A stretch of DNA of 64,000 nucleotides from Aphanomyces cochlioides (Eukaryota > Oomycota > Saprolegniomycetes > Saprolegniales > Verrucalvaceae). The translations under genes were made by a program, and so were the position numbers. Shown here piece after piece: positions 63,370 to 64,000 of the stretch; position 1 is the first letter of the stretch, and the number at the start of each line of letters is the position of its first letter. Under the pieces are notes generated by a model. The model did not search any database. It saw only the letters and a list, made by a program, of their open reading frames with translations, and was not told where the DNA came from. The stretch covers positions 3,906,001 through 3,970,000 of the forward strand of contig JAHQRK010000001.1 of the NCBI GenBank assembly GCA_019828595.1. The letters are read 5' to 3'.

Positions 63370-64000
63370 GAAGAAAGCAAAAACATAATATGTTGACTTA
63401 TAAGACTCTACCCTTGTTTTTGCTTTCGCATCGCGAATCAGCTGTAGCTTGGCTTTGTTAGCCTTCATTCGCCTGCATCAAATATGAGGATTGACGTCTT
63501 GTTGGCTTTGGCCGTTCGCGATGTGCCTTGACACACTTTAGACTCCCGTGGTCGCTGTAGCACAGTCTGAGTGTCGCTTGATCGACAATATGAAGCTAAG
63601 AGCCAGGAGACTGATGTAGCTCTATGATACATGTTTCCTCATCGCAAAGTGGTTGTAGTACGGTTTTGGCAGCCTCAATTCCTCAACTGTCAGTGGCTCG
63701 TCGAGATACGCCTGGTAGGTATGACAACGTCGCGATAGAGTAGTCATTTCGCCGTCTTTGGCGGCTGTCAGCCACATCCCAGGCGAGAATGTTCCTGCGA
63801 CGCGTTTTGATTCGGCGGTTCATCATCGTGACGCCAGTGGCACTCGCGCTAACTGTGTTGACATGGCTGAGGTCGCCCTTGAATGTTGTGAGCAATATTG
63901 GAGCACGAACTGGCTGAGTGTTCTTGCACAACTTTGAAATGTCCATTGCCTTTCTGATCGAATCCTTCAGCCAATCCGATTGCTGGATTCAATATTTCCA
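63370..64000. other. Intergenic, no firm gene
   Basis: A minus-strand frame of 87 codons (63683-63946) shows no family and may be an exon of a gene running beyond the window or noise. The 45 bp after 63370 are homologous to the 3' flank of copy A. Confidence 0.35.

Noticed and set aside
1..64000. CRISPR arrays, bacterial operons, prophage
   Set aside because: No regularly spaced short repeats exist; spliced eukaryotic genes and eukaryotic transposons exclude a prokaryotic source.

Overview
The window reads as a nuclear stretch of an oomycete genome, most likely a saprolegnialean such as Aphanomyces or Saprolegnia. This is an inference. It rests on dense, compact protein-coding genes with very short introns (about 40-60 nt, typically GTAC... 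to ...TGTAG), leucine-rich-repeat receptor kinases of the TKL type, a WRKY19-like Cys/His-repeat protein, EF-hand type II NADH dehydrogenase, and Crypton, MULE and Copia elements. There are no bacterial operons, Shine-Dalgarno sites or CRISPR arrays. Exon boundaries were worked out by hand; for every multi-exon model whose ends lie inside the window, the summed exon lengths are divisible by three.

Region 1 (1-36.4 kb) is ordinary gene-rich DNA: two head-to-head LRR receptor kinases around a SUKH-like gene; a Tup1-like WD40 corepressor; a coiled-coil protein; an EF-hand/mitochondrial-carrier protein; a kelch protein divergent from RNA polymerase III subunit POLR3K; a METTL13-like methyltransferase; the alpha subunit of mitochondrial processing peptidase; a PDZ-like/coiled-coil/PH protein divergent from an NDH-2 NADH dehydrogenase; an EGF-like secreted protein; a P-loop kinase; the mitochondrial release factor MTRFR end-to-end with Elongator subunit ELP4; a DGK1/SEC59/VTE5-type CTP-dependent lipid kinase; a putatively N-myristoylated globin; a COMM-domain protein; an LRR/coiled-coil protein; and a WRKY19-like Cys/His-repeat protein.

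Region 2 (36.4-55.6 kb) is a repeat-rich graveyard: hairpins, a 5'-truncated DGAT2 remnant, a decayed SWIM-type MULE, an internally deleted ABCC transporter remnant, an 82-bp direct repeat, and a nested set in which a Crypton-type element is split by a 6-kb Copia retrotransposon (127-bp LTRs, 5-bp target duplication GTGCA), whose own LTR is split by a 572-bp MITE (9-bp duplication AGTCTTGAC). Further right is a 1.8-kb element with perfect 27-bp inverted termini (TA included) and direct subterminal repeats; it carries a tail-to-tail pair of tRNA-promoter SINE-like repeats with a 70-bp perfect palindrome between them.

Region 3 (55.6-64 kb) returns to genes: mitochondrial cardiolipin synthase and a choline/ethanolamine kinase (both phospholipid synthesis, convergent), a membrane-anchored CREG-family protein, a GGGTGTGTTCGCT MITE, and an inverted pair of NmrA/QOR2-like oxidoreductase genes with signs of gene conversion.

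The most unusual items are the one-repeat-per-exon LRR architecture, a recurrent palindromic TCCGGATA motif in front of several genes, the three-layer transposon nest, and the recently homogenised inverted gene pair. I do not see a wholly new multi-gene system.
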